Positions 1 to 12,296 of a DNA stretch of 64,000 nucleotides are shown here, piece after piece (position 1 is the first letter of the stretch; each line of letters opens with the position of its first letter). Made by a program: the position numbers and the translations under genes. This DNA comes from Nilaparvata lugens (Eukaryota > Arthropoda > Insecta > Hemiptera > Delphacidae), in NCBI RefSeq assembly GCF_014356525.2, contig NC_052507.1, positions 56,529,621 through 56,593,620 of the forward strand, read 5' to 3'. The notes under the pieces were generated by a model. The model saw nothing but the letters and a program-made list of their open reading frames with translations. It had not been told where the DNA came from and did no database searches.

Positions 1-1
1 C

Positions 2-1580
2 TGCCTGCCACTGACGTCATGTCTACGTCACAAGCGTTCTACCAATGGCAAATTTTTATGCAAATTATTACATCGAGATTCTGAGAAGCAAGGTCTAGCC
101 AAGAAGCTTAGAGAAAAAAGACAGCACTTCCCTTTTGAAATCCTCACCGTTCAGATCTCTTTTTATAGTTACCAAGACCTATTTGTGAAAATTTCTTGTT
201 CGATTTTTATATGTTCTATTTGTGAGCCAATATTTTAGGCCAATCTATTTGTTATTTGTAAATTTATTTTCATCAATCGATAAATTTAAAAGCTTAAAGT
301 AAATTATCCCTTAATTAATTCGGTGAAGGAAATATTAAATTAAAATTCCACACGTGCTGAAACCGAAGCCTGGATTGCCGCCGATCAAACGATTTTTGAT
401 CTAAAGAAGAAAACCACGACCGCCAAGGAAATTCACGTGAGTTTTAAGTTTTAAAAGGGGCCCCAATCTACGCTTCGAAAAATATTTCAGTGCGAAAAAC
501 AAATTTTTCTTCGTTAAATTATTGGCCACGCCGACAAGCGCTTTTAGTTATTAAGAGCCTAAAATTTATTCAATATTTAATTTATAAGAACTTGTAGTTG
601 ATTAACTATCCTCCGCTGCCAGAACCACGACCCCGAGCATTTTTAAAATATTTTATAATTCATTTTTTCACTATTTTTTCAAAACTGTTCAATTTTATCA
701 ATTGTAAAATTCTGTTGAATCACGCATGGTATCATGCAAGCACAAGAAAATTTTTAACTATTCTGTTAATGCTAAATTATTATCAACCTGTAAATCAAAT
801 TCTGAACCTGCACTGTATGATTACATATTTTATTATAATATATTCCAGTTTTGTTAATTCGCTTTCTGAGTTCGATTATTTCTTAAGCCTGTCAATTATT
901 GTGTCTGATACGTTCTATATCATCAAGAACCGATCGAATGTGATCATTGGAATAATTGAATTAAGCTGGATATTGGAACAGGTCTAAGTGGATGTAGCGA
1001 GTGGGGTCAGATCGAGATATTTATTCTTTGTCCTTACCTGCTCATATATCAGCTTTTATCTGTTACCTACCTCGACTTAAGAGCGAACACATCCATTGTA
1101 CAGCGGATGCAGCCAGAGATCATATAAATTCCTACAATAGAGCTTAAAACCCGACAAGACTCTGTTCTCGAAGTATATTCTGAACGATATTGGTCCAAAT
1201 ACCGTTTTTAATCCTTCAGAACGTATTAGAGACGCAGTCCCGTAAATTATCTACATCGGGATTTTTGCTCGACCTGTATGATTTTGTATGCTCATTCTTC
1301 ACAGGTAATAATTTTAAGGTATCCGTATTCAGTGTTTAGCGATCACTACACTACTTATAAAAATTTCATCTTTATACAATCTGTCATTAGAAGAATCAAG
1401 GGTGAGTGAGCGTTTAGGCCTCCCGCGATTCCGACAATTGTATTGAATCTTGTAGTGAATCAGTCAGTCAGGTGTACACTCAGCGTCCACACACGCAATT
1501 GCAAAATTTATAGCCGCTACACCATTGACTCAGTACAAGATTCACCCTACATGTGTGAAGCCTTCAAAAAACGCACCACA
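2..1580 (+). repeat. 5' LTR
   Basis: This repeat matches 6137-7721 almost base for base. Sequence shared with the 3' LTR ends at CCACA (1576-1580), after which the copies diverge. A 129-codon open frame at 598-987 lies wholly inside the LTR, starts at a TTG and shows no family motif, so I do not call it a gene. Confidence 0.85.
12..30 (+). promoter_or_regulatory. CRE palindrome plus half-site at LTR start
   Basis: TGACGTCA at 12-19 is a perfect CREB/ATF-type palindrome, followed at 24-30 by TACGTCA. The same pair occurs at 6147-6154 and 6159-6165 in the 3' LTR. Placement at the head of the LTR fits an upstream enhancer, but function is inferred. Confidence 0.4.
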
Positions 1581-1585
1581 TGATT

Positions 1586-1699
1586 TGCCGGCCCAACGTG
1601 AGGCATTTGGATACAGCACTACATGATTTGGCAAATCACCCTACATATGTGGGGCGAGTAATTCACGCTCCACATGATTTGGTGCCCAACAGTGATAGG
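1586..1699 (+). other. Two primer-binding-site-like sequences (duplicated LTR end)
   Basis: Just past the LTR end, TGATTTGCCGGCCCAACGTG (from 1581) precedes GAGGCATTTGG. About 94 bases on, CGCTCCACATGATTTGG then TGCCCAACAGTGATAGGC (to 1700) precedes ATTGAAG. The second block also repeats the last part of the LTR (CCCTACATATGTG...CTCCACA). TGGTGCCCAAC at 1680-1690 is the better primer-binding candidate. A short segment spanning LTR end and primer site has been duplicated in tandem. Confidence 0.55.
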
Positions 1700-2501
1700 C
1701 ATTGAAGAGGTGTATAATCGACTACGAGGATTATTTAGTTGCTCAGTATACTATAGCGCTGACAACGGGAAAATTTTTTGAAAAATTCATGGTTGTGAAT
1801 TTTCCGAATTTAATATTAACTGTTCACTGTTATATAAAATAACAAGTCGTACCATACCCAATTTTTGAACAGAAAAGAAATTTATCGATTGATGAATTTT
1901 TAGAGAAAAATCGAACTCAGAATTTTATTATTGTGTTATTCGAAAATTGGTCATACTATAATCATAGGTATAAGAGATATCATAAGAAAGGTCATATTAT
2001 TGGAAGAATATTAGGTATATTGAAACAATTTATAAAATTTACAGAAAAGAGGATTGAAGTTATTTATATTTTTAAATTTTTAAAGCATAAAGAGGGAAGT
2101 AAAATAAATCACGGATATATTGTGGAATTCAAGCAGAGCATCACTGCTTTTATATAAAATTTTGCGAAGAATACTAGCCTATATATAGAATTGCGGCAAG
2201 AAATTATAAAAGTAAAATATTATAATAATAGTAGAATAAATTATAAGAGGCGTACCTGTATTACCGCATAAGTGTTCACTGTGTATCCCGTATGTTCTTG
2301 TCATTTTTATGTTAACGATATTGCTAACTTGACTCATTTTATCACTGAACATATTATCGAGTCACACTTTTGTATTTTTTTTCATTGAACGAATTTTCAC
2401 ACTATTTCAATTTCTGATCATTCACTTATAATCGTTTCACATAACCTCACATATTCGCGGACGTTTCACTGCACTCGCATCATTGTATCATCCAATAAAT
2501 T

Positions 2502-3922
2502 ATGGAAGAAACACACCGCATCCTGGAGGCCACATCAGCGATTTCAGAGACGGAAGATGTCGCGCGGGAGAAACGCCCATGTACCACCGTTCCAGAGGTT
2601 CAGATGCCCACATCTAACGTCACGAACCATTGCCGCCGGTTGAGGACCGCACACCCACCCTTTCCTTGCAAGAAGTAAGCATCAGACTGAAAGCATTCAA
2701 CGATGCATATGAAGAAAACAGACGATCAAAGGAAGACCCTACGCTCCTTATCACGCTGGGTAGGAACGCCATCCTGAAAGCAATAAAAAATGCATTTGAA
2801 GGAAACATACAAGCAAATGAAGAAATAATTGAAGACGTCCGACAGGTGCGGATAGCATGTGAACAAGGTCTTGATCTTGAAGAACTGGAACAACAGTTGA
2901 AGGAAGCAGCAGAGGAAAGCAGGACGGTAACACAGCAAATTGAGGAGAAGTGTCATGCAAAGGAAATCAAATTTGGACCAGAGACTGAGCCCATGCATGC
3001 AGAAGCAAACATACTCGACGAGGAGGTCATAAAACAGGCAAGCAGCGTTGAAACGTGTATGGAAAACCAACCCACCGAAAATGTCGAGACTGAAGTCGCA
3101 CCGCACCCCGCCGAACGCCAAGAGGGACCGGACGACATCACCAGCCAAGCCGAAGACGTCATCCATGGCATGGAGGGACAGCCCGTATCACCGACCGCAG
3201 AATGCCAAGAAGAGCTGGACGACATCACCCGCCAAGCTGAGGACGACATCCATCAGGTAGAGGGACAGCCCGTACCACCTCATGCCGGACACCAGGAGTC
3301 CAAGGACGTTGCCCGCCGAGTAGAAGAGCAGCCCGGACCGCCGACCGCCCACATCACCGTCCATCCACCGAGAACAGCACCTGCAACATGTAAACCCAGC
3401 ATTCATGAAGATAGTTCGCCAAACAATAGAAAAACAAAAATCCACAACAAACCAAAATCACAACCAAAACTGAAAACCTATAAAACAAAACAACATACAA
3501 GCAAAATAGCAGTTCAATGGAAAAGAAAAAGCATTAATAGAGTTCAGTCACACCGCCATCATGTTAGGCTGAAATCCCACGTCAAACATTGTACCAACAT
3601 GCAGAAAAAGAAAATAGTCACAGGAAGGACCTACAATCACCGCAGTCATGTCCGGTTAAAATCAAACAGACTGTACACCGACATGCAAAAAAGAAAAAGA
3701 TTATCTGAAAGAACCCACAGACACCACCGGCATGTAAGGTTTAAGAATAGCAAACTACATGTCACCGGTCAACAAGGAAAGACAACATTGGCTGAAGAGA
3801 TCTACCTACTTCGTCGGCACATTCGTTTTAAGCCAAGTTTGATAAAACGGATAGTTGCAAATTGGAACGGAAACCTTGAAATAAATCAGAAATCAAATTT
3901 AGATGGGGGCTTGAGGAAATAA
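2502..3922 (+). CDS. Gag-position protein of the LTR element, apparent frameshift near 2615-2630
   Basis: I do not recognise this protein. The first ATG (2502) opens a frame that runs until the coding signal passes to another frame, open from 2618; the 430-codon portion ends at 3922. The best reading is one gene with a small indel. Counting residues from 2630: about 10-110 are charged and helical, with glutamine/glutamate-rich stretches likely to form coiled coil. About 155-245 hold three diverged acidic repeats of about 29 residues (HPAERQEGPDDI, SPTAECQEELDDI, PPHAGHQESKDV). About 255-300 is a lysine-rich linker. About 300-415 hold four basic repeats of about 30 residues, each with an H(V/I)R(L/F)K core. 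The tail ends KSNLDGGLRK. No CCHC zinc knuckle, protease or RT motif is present. Its position suggests a gag analogue; nucleic-acid binding by the basic repeats is inference. Confidence 0.55.
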
Positions 3923-6136
3923 TAATCTTTTAATCAACTGAAAGCTACGTTGTGTATCACATGAATTATCAAACACTTCATAATCACAGCCTACCCATCG
4001 AATCATTACTTTGCAGACTAGCATCTTTCTACTACAGCCTAATCAACATAACCTAAACTTCGCCGCATCTCAGCTAATAAGGAAATATTATTAATTCACT
4101 TCAAATGAAGAAATTGAAATCAACTTTAAGTCAAGAAATTAAAACTGAAAACAACTTTAAAAATTTACCAACCTAATCAAGCCATCCGCCTCATGTTACA
4201 ATCATCACAGAAAAATCGCCTGGTACTATCCGCACAACTGAAAAACAGAAACAAGAATTATATTATCCACAGAAAATAATTATAAATTAGAAATAACATG
4301 AAATTAGTAGTGAATAGGAGGAAAGAAAATAAACAAAGTTTATTTGAAAAAATGTGTAAATCTAACCTCGAAATACAGAATCGATAGAAAAATCTATTCA
4401 GAACCAAAGCCTGTTCGATAATTTTCTTCGTCACACCAACCAATGTGTACGAAATCATAGAGTCAATGTTAATGGAATCCAAGCAATATCGTTATTCAAT
4501 TATTGTAACATATTATTTAATGTGGAATTATAAGTAAAAAACGCAACCAAAAATATATATTTATGTTAATTTGCACGAAATGCGCATGTTCTATGTCATA
4601 TAAATGTATCTCTAAAAAACTCCAAAGAAAATGAAATTCTTACCTTTAAATGTGAAATTTATTACTGTTGCATCAAAAGATCATGAATTGAAATTCAAAT
4701 TGATAAATATAATCTTGAAGACTTAACATTTGTAACCAGCATTGATAAAAATCAAGAAAGCCATTTCAAGTGTAACCCTGTTTGTACACAATGTACTAAG
4801 CGCAAATAAGGAATTGCTCGAGTCAAACGGTAGACGATTGTCAAGTCACCGAAGTAAAATCACACTCTCACCCAATTTATGTAAAAGCCAGAATAAAGAG
4901 TCGAAACCTGTAATAACCATGAAAAAATGATGAAAGTCTATATTTGTTGCAAATACTGTTCGAATCCTAAGAGGATAATATGTGAAATTTTGTATATTTG
5001 TTATAGTTATGGGTCTGCTCATAAGCCACCCATGAATGGAAGTTGTGGAGTTGTTTCAATGAAGGATCCAAAGAGACCTCATTAATTATTGTATTTCGAT
5101 TGTATCCAATGGTAGGAACAATCAATTATTTATTTTCTCGTAGCCAAAAGTGCACGATATATTGTTTTTAGTGTTAAGCGTGGAGTTTTCGTAGAAGTAA
5201 GGAGATGAAACGGTGTATTCATCACAATATCGGATTTTTCAAATAGTCATTGTTTCGACTCGTCTCCCAATTACCTATTTAAAATATCCTGGGGGCTTTT
5301 GTGTGATGAATCTTTCAAATAGACCTCATGAGAAGAGAGAAAATTGTGATTACCTTTTAAAATGAAAGAATTTGCTAAAGGAATAGTTAGCGACCGAGCG
5401 ATAAAGCTTACTTATCAGTAACTATATATTAGATAAGAGTACCGTTCTGTACCGAGTATTTTCTAGGAAAATTATTCAACAAAATTATAATTATTTTGCA
5501 AATAAAGCACAAATTATTTACGAATTGCTCATTGATTTTGAGGTTACACTTTGTTTACTATCGATCAGATGTTTTTAAAACAGTTCGAACGCAGCTGACT
5601 GATTCAAAGTATTGTCAAATGTCATGCTGGCTTCACGTAAGATATAATATCATCTCTAAAAATTATAAAACTATCAATAAAGGACCAAGAATTTCAAATA
5701 AAAAATAAAATGTATGTATTATCGTTGAAATTATTTATTATTTAAGAAATTATATTATATGTCAGGTCTTATTGTAACTAATAGGTCATAGCATGAAATT
5801 ATATTATTGATAAAACGGCAGAAATTAATTATAACAGTCTCAAACCTAATAAAAATTGTATAAGAATATTAATTTATTAATGATTTAATTCAACTGAACC
5901 ACATGGTAATTAAATCTCTTTGGCAAGCCTAAGCCAATCATAGTGCATAGAAATAGCACCAAGAAGGTGATCGTTTGAAAGCAACACATGTTAATCTATT
6001 ATCAGACAACAACCCTGTCTTATCATTTACGCTAGCACATGTACATTGTATGAGAGAAACTATGTCTAGAAGATTAAGCAGTTTTAAGAATTACCTAAAT
6101 TGAATTATTATTGTAATTAAAGGAATTATATTCTAC
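3923..6136 (+). other. Internal non-coding part of the LTR element
   Basis: AT-rich DNA between the gag-position ORF and the 3' LTR. The short open frames here (for example 4742-4930 and 5496-5708) have no motif support. There is no pol or env trace and no clear polypurine tract before 6137. Confidence 0.5.
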
Positions 6137-7721
6137 TGCCTGCCACTGACGTCATGTCTACGTCACAAGCGTTCTACCAATGGCAAATTTTTATGCAAAT
6201 TATTACATCGAGATTCTGAGAAGCAAGGTCTAGCCAAGAAGCTTAGAGAAAAAAGACAGCACTTCCCTTTTGAAATCCTCACCGTTCAGATCTCTTTTTA
6301 TAGTTACCAAGACCTATTTGTGAAAATTTCTTGTTCGATTTTTATATGTTCTATTTGTGAGCCGATATTTTAGGCCAATCTATTTGTTATTTGTAAATTT
6401 ATTTTCATCAATCGATAAATTTAAAAGCTTAAAGTAAATTATCCCTTAATTAATTCGGTGAAGGAAATATTAAATTAAAATTCCACACGTGCTGAAACCG
6501 AAGCCTGGATTGCCGCCGATCAAACGATTTTTGATCTAAAGAAGAAAACCACGACCGCCAAGGAAATTCACGTGAGTTTTAAGTTTTAAAAGGGGCCCCA
6601 ATCTACGCTTCGAAAAATATTTCAGTGCAGAAAAACATAAATTTTTCTTCGTTAAATTATTGGCCACGCCGACAAGCGCTTTTAGTTATTAAGAGCCTAA
6701 AATTTATTCAATATTTAATTTATAAGAACTTGTAGTTGATTAACTATCCTCCGCTGCCAGAACCACGACCCCGAGCATTTTTAAAATATTTTATAATTCA
6801 TTTTTTCACTATTTTTTCAAAACTGTTCAATTTTATCAATTGTAAAATTCTGTTGAATCACGCATGGTATCATGCAAGCACAAGAAAATTTTTAACTATT
6901 CTGTTAATGCTAAATTATTATCAACCTGTAAATCAAATTCTGAACCTGCACTGTATGATTACATATTTTATTATAATATATTCCAGTTTTGTTAATTCGC
7001 TTTCTGAGTTCGATTATTTCTTAAGCCTGTCAATTATTGTGTCTGATACGTTCTATATCATCAAGAACCGATCGAATGCGATCATTGGAATAATTGAATT
7101 AAGCTGGATATTGGAACAGGTCTAAGTGGATGTAGCGAGTGGGGTCAGATCGAGATATTTATTCTTTGTCCTTACCTGCTCATATATCAGCTTTTATCTG
7201 TTACCTACCTCGACTTAGGAGCGAACACATCCATTGTACAGCGGATGCAGCCAGAGATCATATAAATTCCTACAATAGAGCTTAAAACCCGACAAGACTC
7301 TGTTCTCGAAGTATATTCTGAACGATATTTGGTCCAAATACCGTATTTTAATCCTTCAGAACGTATTAGAGACGCAGTCCCGTAAATTATCTACATCGGG
7401 ATTTTTGCTCGACCTGTATGATTTTGTATGCTCATTCTTCACAGGTAATAATTTTTAAGGTATCCGTATTCAGTGTTTAGCGATCGCTACACTACTTATA
7501 AAAATTTCATCTTTATACAATCTGTCATTAGAAGAATCAAGGGTGAGCGAGCGTTTAGGCCTCCCGCGATTCCGACAATTGTATTGAATCTTGTAGTGAA
7601 TCAGTCAGTCAGGTGTACACTCAGCGTCCACACACGCAATTGCAAAATTTATAGCCGCTACACCATTGACTCAGTACAAGATTCACCCTACATATGTGAA
7701 GCCTTCAAATACCGCTCCACA
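6137..7721 (+). repeat. 3' LTR
   Basis: Near-identical copy of 2-1580. Differences seen by eye are single-base changes or 1-2-base indels, for example in the stretches matching 232, 496, 939, 1078, 1190, 1342 and 1408. It ends CTCCACA at 7721, where the flanking DNA begins AGTCC. Confidence 0.85.
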
Positions 7722-8517
7722 AGTCCTATCTGATGACTGTTTTGAATAATACACGTAACGTCGAGTGAACGACGACGTTGATTACTCCAAGGTAAGTGAA
7801 GCGTTGTTCTGCAGATTTTCTGATATGAAGAAGATCGCATTAGAATATAGAATACTTTAGATTAGGTACTCGTTAGATGTCTTTGATCTTCATAATTGTT
7901 AGTGCAATAGTGTCATGTTTTTGTAAATGCATTTCTTTGAACACATGTGCTACTCTATGATGCATTACCACATTACATTATACAATGATGTATGGAGGAA
8001 AATGTCTTATGGTAAAATGCTGATATTTCAATCATCAATCACATGAACAGGTTGGCATTAACCAAGAAATAGTGAAAAATCATTCATCAAATATTTTATA
8101 CTTTAATGGGGCTCGAAGTAGTAAATGTCTTTGACGTCACTATTGGCTTCTACTTGAGAAAAGTAGGCACCAATGATAAGTTCGACTCAATTATGCTGAT
8201 ATATCAAAGATTTGAGAATAGGTATTCAGCATTATCGAGGTGTTTGAGAATACTTTGGTATGAGGTGGATATTTTAAAATTTATTGAGGAATTTCCGTGT
8301 TTCATAGGAATATAAAGTAAATTCAAAATTCAAGAAGGGGTATCATCATGCCCAGAAATGATAAGGGTATCCCAGGTATTTTTCCAAGAAAAGTCTATCA
8401 AATTATTTATTAAGGATCACTCAGATGATGTATTGAACAAGGATCAAACAAAGTACCGTTATCTCACATTTCACACAATGTAGATTGATTACGCGTCCAT
8501 TCAATCTATCCTTACTA
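7722..8517. other. Unique flank, no gene seen
   Basis: No supported coding frame. A splice-donor-like CCAAGGTAAGT occurs near 7788-7798, but nothing around it looks like a coding exon. Confidence 0.4.
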
Positions 8518-8572
8518 TAGGGGGTTTAGTATAAACGTATATATAACATGCTATATTCACAGGGCTTTCATT

Positions 8573-8600
8573 CACACACAAACACACACACACACACACA
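8573..8600. repeat. (CA)n microsatellite, short allele
   Basis: Interrupted CA run near the start of duplication unit 1. Confidence 0.9.
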
Positions 8601-9120
8601 ATAGATGATTTTTTTGAAAAACAGAATAATTTCCAGCATGGCACCGAGTAGAATGGAGAGTAATTATGCTACAGGGGATAGACAAATAGATTGGCGATGC
8701 AAGTGATATGAATGGCGGTGCAGTGCTATTCAGATGGATGAACCAAATTGAATGCGTTCCATCATGGCTTTGGCAAAGTGGATGTTTTTGTTCATGGAAT
8801 GGATTTTTTTGTACGAACCACCAGATAGAAATGCTTGCGATCCAGTTCGTTCCTTACACGCTTATAAATGCTTTAAGTTGGTTTTAAATGTAGAATAATA
8901 GTTGAGTGGTGACAGCATAGACTGTTATGGAAGTTTTGCATTCATTTTCAAAGAATTGGATATATTCTTTAAGTTTCTCCCCCTCTCTAATGATTTTGGA
9001 GTCCAATGAGAGATTGTTAGACAATTCTGCTCATTGAATGTGAATACAACACTATAAGACAAAAAGGTGGTATTATCAAAACTAGTTCCATAGAAATTTG
9101 GATAGTAGATCATATGATAA

Positions 9121-9123
<3 letters not shown>

Positions 9124-9160
<37 letters not shown>

Positions 9161-9190
9161 GTGTGTGTGTGTGTGTGTGTGGTGTGGTGT

Positions 9191-9255
<65 letters not shown>
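9124..9255. repeat. (TG)n microsatellite
   Basis: About 130 bases of TG with scattered GGTG interruptions. Apparent Cys-Val or Thr-His proteins over it are translation artefacts. Confidence 0.95.
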
Positions 9256-9258
<3 letters not shown>

Positions 9259-9776
9259 TAAGCTCCCACTCGACTATCACTCTTTATTTTGCTAGAAGAT
9301 GAGAAAAGGAAACTTAAGTAACTTGAAGACTTGGATTGCAATTCAAACGAATTATAAAATTCCTTATATCTTTAAATCTTCATCCTTTATCTCAAATGAT
9401 TATAATTTATGCTGGAATTCAAATCTCTGAAATTGATTATAATTTAATTTTCAAATCAAATCAAAGTTTCATTGAAAGAAGGGAGATGTTGTGGTATTTC
9501 TCCTTATAATAGAAAAAATACACAAATATTATAATAACCTCTATATTTTTGTGAAGAAAAGTTCGCATCATTCCAGTACCCAGGTTTCATGACAAAACCT
9601 GCTACATCTTAAGCTGTATATTATAGTAACAATATTATAGGTATTAGTAGTGGATTATAAACACAAACCACAATAATTTACCTACTTCTTTCACGAAGAT
9701 TTGTGGAGTTGAAGATCAATCAACCTTTGTGAACTACGTATAATACTGTTATACAAATTATTGGCAAAAATTAGGA

Positions 9777-9872
9777 AATGGAAGAAGAAGGGGGAGAAGA
9801 AGAAGAAGGGAATGAAGAAGAAGAAAGTCAGTGGTTAAGAGGATGAGGTGGAGGAGGAGGAGGAAGGAGGTC
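9777..9872 (+). repeat. GAA/GGA purine tract
   Basis: Almost pure purine on the plus strand (GAAGAAGAAGGGGG type). The counterpart in unit 2 is at about 11913-12008. Confidence 0.8.
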
Positions 9873-10166
9873 ACAGAAGTTGAGGACATGGAAGAGAAAC
9901 TGAAACAACGAACACCTTTATATAGGATGATGGAATCGATTATCCATTGAATATTGGTAAACTAGTCAAAAGAGATAGAAGAATGAATCTGGGAGAGACT
10001 TCGATATTTCAGGAGTTAGTATTAAATCGCAGGTCGTTATCATACGACAGTTTCAATAATATAATGGCATCTTTTGCCAGAAATGATTCCCTTCCTCCAT
10101 TGTGGTGCTTGGGATTGTAATATAAGTGAGTGTCAGTTGCAGAGTCGTCACTTTCTATCAGGATCA

Positions 10167-10245
10167 CTCCGAGCTGTCAGCATTCCTTATAAATTTGATC
10201 ATCTCTTACAATTCAACAAATTCTGACAGTTGTAGGGTCATCTCT
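10167..10245 (-). repeat. GTCAGCATT palindromic MITE-like copy
   Basis: CTGTCAGCATT on the left pairs with a degenerate TTCTGACAG on the right over about 75 bases. Family member inside duplication unit 1. Confidence 0.55.
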
Positions 10246-10646
10246 CTCGTGCACCAATACTCACTTGAAGCCTCAAGCAATTGAATAACTACTCTGTTTT
10301 TGATAAAAAATTACATTTGGAGCAGGCTGCAAAAGCTGTTAGGAGAGGATTTCAAAGTTCAGATTTTATGGTTAAATTATCCAGATGAAACAATATACTG
10401 AATAATATGAGCAACTGGAGAATAAATTTCAACATTCACGACTTTCCAAGTTCAGGGTTCCACTTTCTTGTGTATAGTGGCAGTCTGAATCGGATGAATG
10501 TGTGAAATGGTTTCGGTTCGAAAGGCCTTTGGATATGAGGATGATCTTAATGCGGATACTGTGTGCAAAGTCCAAAGTTCAATTTGCAAATAGGGGGTTT
10601 AGTATAAACGTATATATAACATGCTATAGTCACAGGGTTTTTATTC

Positions 10647-10680
10647 ACACACACACACACACACACCACACACACACACA

Positions 10681-10738
<58 letters not shown>
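10647..10738. repeat. (CA)n microsatellite, expanded allele
   Basis: About 46 CA repeats with two ACC interruptions. It corresponds to the short array at 8573. Confidence 0.95.
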
Positions 10739-10739
<1 letters not shown>

Positions 10740-11257
10740 AGATGATTTTTTTGAAAAACAGAATAATTTCCAGCATGGCACCGAGTAGAATGGAGAGTAA
10801 TTATGCTACAGGGGATAGACAAATAGATTGGCGATGCAAGTGATATGAATGGCGGTGCAGTGCTATTCAGATGGATAAACCAAATTGAATGCGTTCCATC
10901 ATGGCTTTGGCAAAGTGGATGTTTTTGTTCATGGAATGGATTTTTTGTACGAATCACCAGATAGAAATGCTTGCGATCCAGTTCGTTCCTACAGACGCTT
11001 ATAAATGCTTTTAGTTGGTTTTAAATGTGGAATGATAGTTGAGTGGTGACAGCATAGACTGTTATAGAAGTTTTGCATTCATTTTCGAAGAATTAGATAT
11101 CTTATAAAAGTTTTTCCCCCTCTCTAATGATTTTGGAGACCAATGAGAAATTGTTAGACAATTCTGCTCATTGATGTGAATACAACACTATAAGACAAAA
11201 AGGTGGTATTATCAAACTAGTTCCATAGAAATTTGGATAGTAGATCATATGATAATA

Positions 11258-11271
11258 GTGTGTGTGTGTGG

Positions 11272-11344
<73 letters not shown>

Positions 11345-11360
11345 TGTGTGTGTGTGTGTG

Positions 11361-11391
<31 letters not shown>

Positions 11392-11392
11392 A
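11258..11392. repeat. (TG)n microsatellite
   Basis: About 135 bases of TG with GGTG and CGTG interruptions. It corresponds to 9124-9255. Confidence 0.95.
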
Positions 11393-12296
11393 CGTAGCTC
11401 CCACTCGACTATCACTCTTTATTTTGCTAGAAGATGAGAAAAGGAAACTTAAGTAACTTGAAGACTTGGATTGCAATTCAAACGAATTATAAAATTCCTT
11501 ATATCTTTAAATCTTCATCCTTTATCTCAAATGATTATAATTATGCTGGAATTCAAATCTCTGAAATTGATTATAATTTAATTTTCAAATCAAATCAAAG
11601 TTTCATTGAAAGAAGGGAGATGTTGTGGTATTTCTCCTTATAATAGAAAAAATACACAAATATTATAATAACCTCTATATTTTTGTGAAGAAAAGTTCGC
11701 ATCATTCCAGTACCCAGGTTTCATGACAAAACCTGCTACATCTTAAGCTGTATATTATAGTAACAATATTATAGGTATTAGTAGTTGATTATAAACTCAA
11801 ACTACAATAATTATTTACCTACTTCTTTCACGAAGATTTGTGGAGTTGAAGATCAATCAACCTTTGTGAACTACGTATAATCTGTTATACAAATTATTGG
11901 CAAAAATTAGGAAATGGAAGAAGAAGGGGGAGAAGAAGAAGAAGGGAATGAAGAAGAAGAAAGTCAGTGGTTAAGAGGATGAGGTGGAGGAGGAGGAGGA
12001 AGGAGGTCACAGAAGTTGAGGACATGGAAGAGAAACTGAAACAACGAACACCTTTATATAGGATGATGGAATCGATTATCCATTGAATATTGGTAAACTA
12101 GTCAAAAGAGATAGAAGAATGAATCTGGGAGAGACTTCGATATTTCAGGAGTTAGTATTAAATCGCAGGTCGTTATCATACGACAGTTTCAATAATATAA
12201 TGGCATCTTTTGCCAGAAATGATTCCCTTTCCTCCATTGTGGTGCTTGGGATTGTAATATAAGTGAGTGTCAGTTGCAGAGTCGTCACTTTCCATC

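Larger units (their letters stand above)
2..7721 (+). mobile_element. Non-autonomous LTR retrotransposon (no pol seen)
   Basis: Two direct repeats of about 1.58 kb bracket 4.5 kb of internal DNA. Each repeat begins TGCCTGCCACTGACG and ends CCACA, the TG...CA form of an LTR. A sequence like a tRNA primer-binding site (TGGTGCCCAAC) lies just inside the 5' LTR, which is its expected place. The only substantial internal frame is the gag-position ORF ending at 3922; I find no protease, reverse transcriptase, RNase H, integrase or envelope motifs in any frame. The two LTRs differ at roughly a dozen places by eye, so the insertion is young. The base before the 5' LTR is C and the bases after the 3' LTR read AGTC, which allows a 4-bp target duplication, but the left flank is outside the window. 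No convincing polypurine tract precedes 6137. Mobilisation would need proteins from another element. Confidence 0.85.
8518..10590 (+). repeat. Direct tandem duplication, unit 1 (2.07 kb)
   Basis: From TAGGGGGTTTAGTATAAACG the sequence runs 2,073 bases and then starts again at 10591. Both units share every landmark in order: a CA array, a TG array, a purine tract and a hairpin repeat. No coding function is apparent; the open frames over the dinucleotide arrays are artefacts. Confidence 0.9.

Noticed and set aside
598..987. 129-codon frame in both LTRs (also 6736-7125)
   Set aside because: It starts at a TTG, has no recognisable domain, and is duplicated only because it lies inside the LTR.
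2726..3249. Minus-strand frames opposite the gag-position gene
   Set aside because: They are shadows of the plus-strand coding frame.
8925..9341. His/Thr-rich or Cys/Val-rich proteins at 8925-9341, 10502-10957 and 11168-11476
   Set aside because: They are translations of (CA)n/(TG)n microsatellites.
9124..11392. CRISPR-like or satellite array
   Set aside because: The regularity is dinucleotide microsatellite plus one tandem duplication; there are no spacers.
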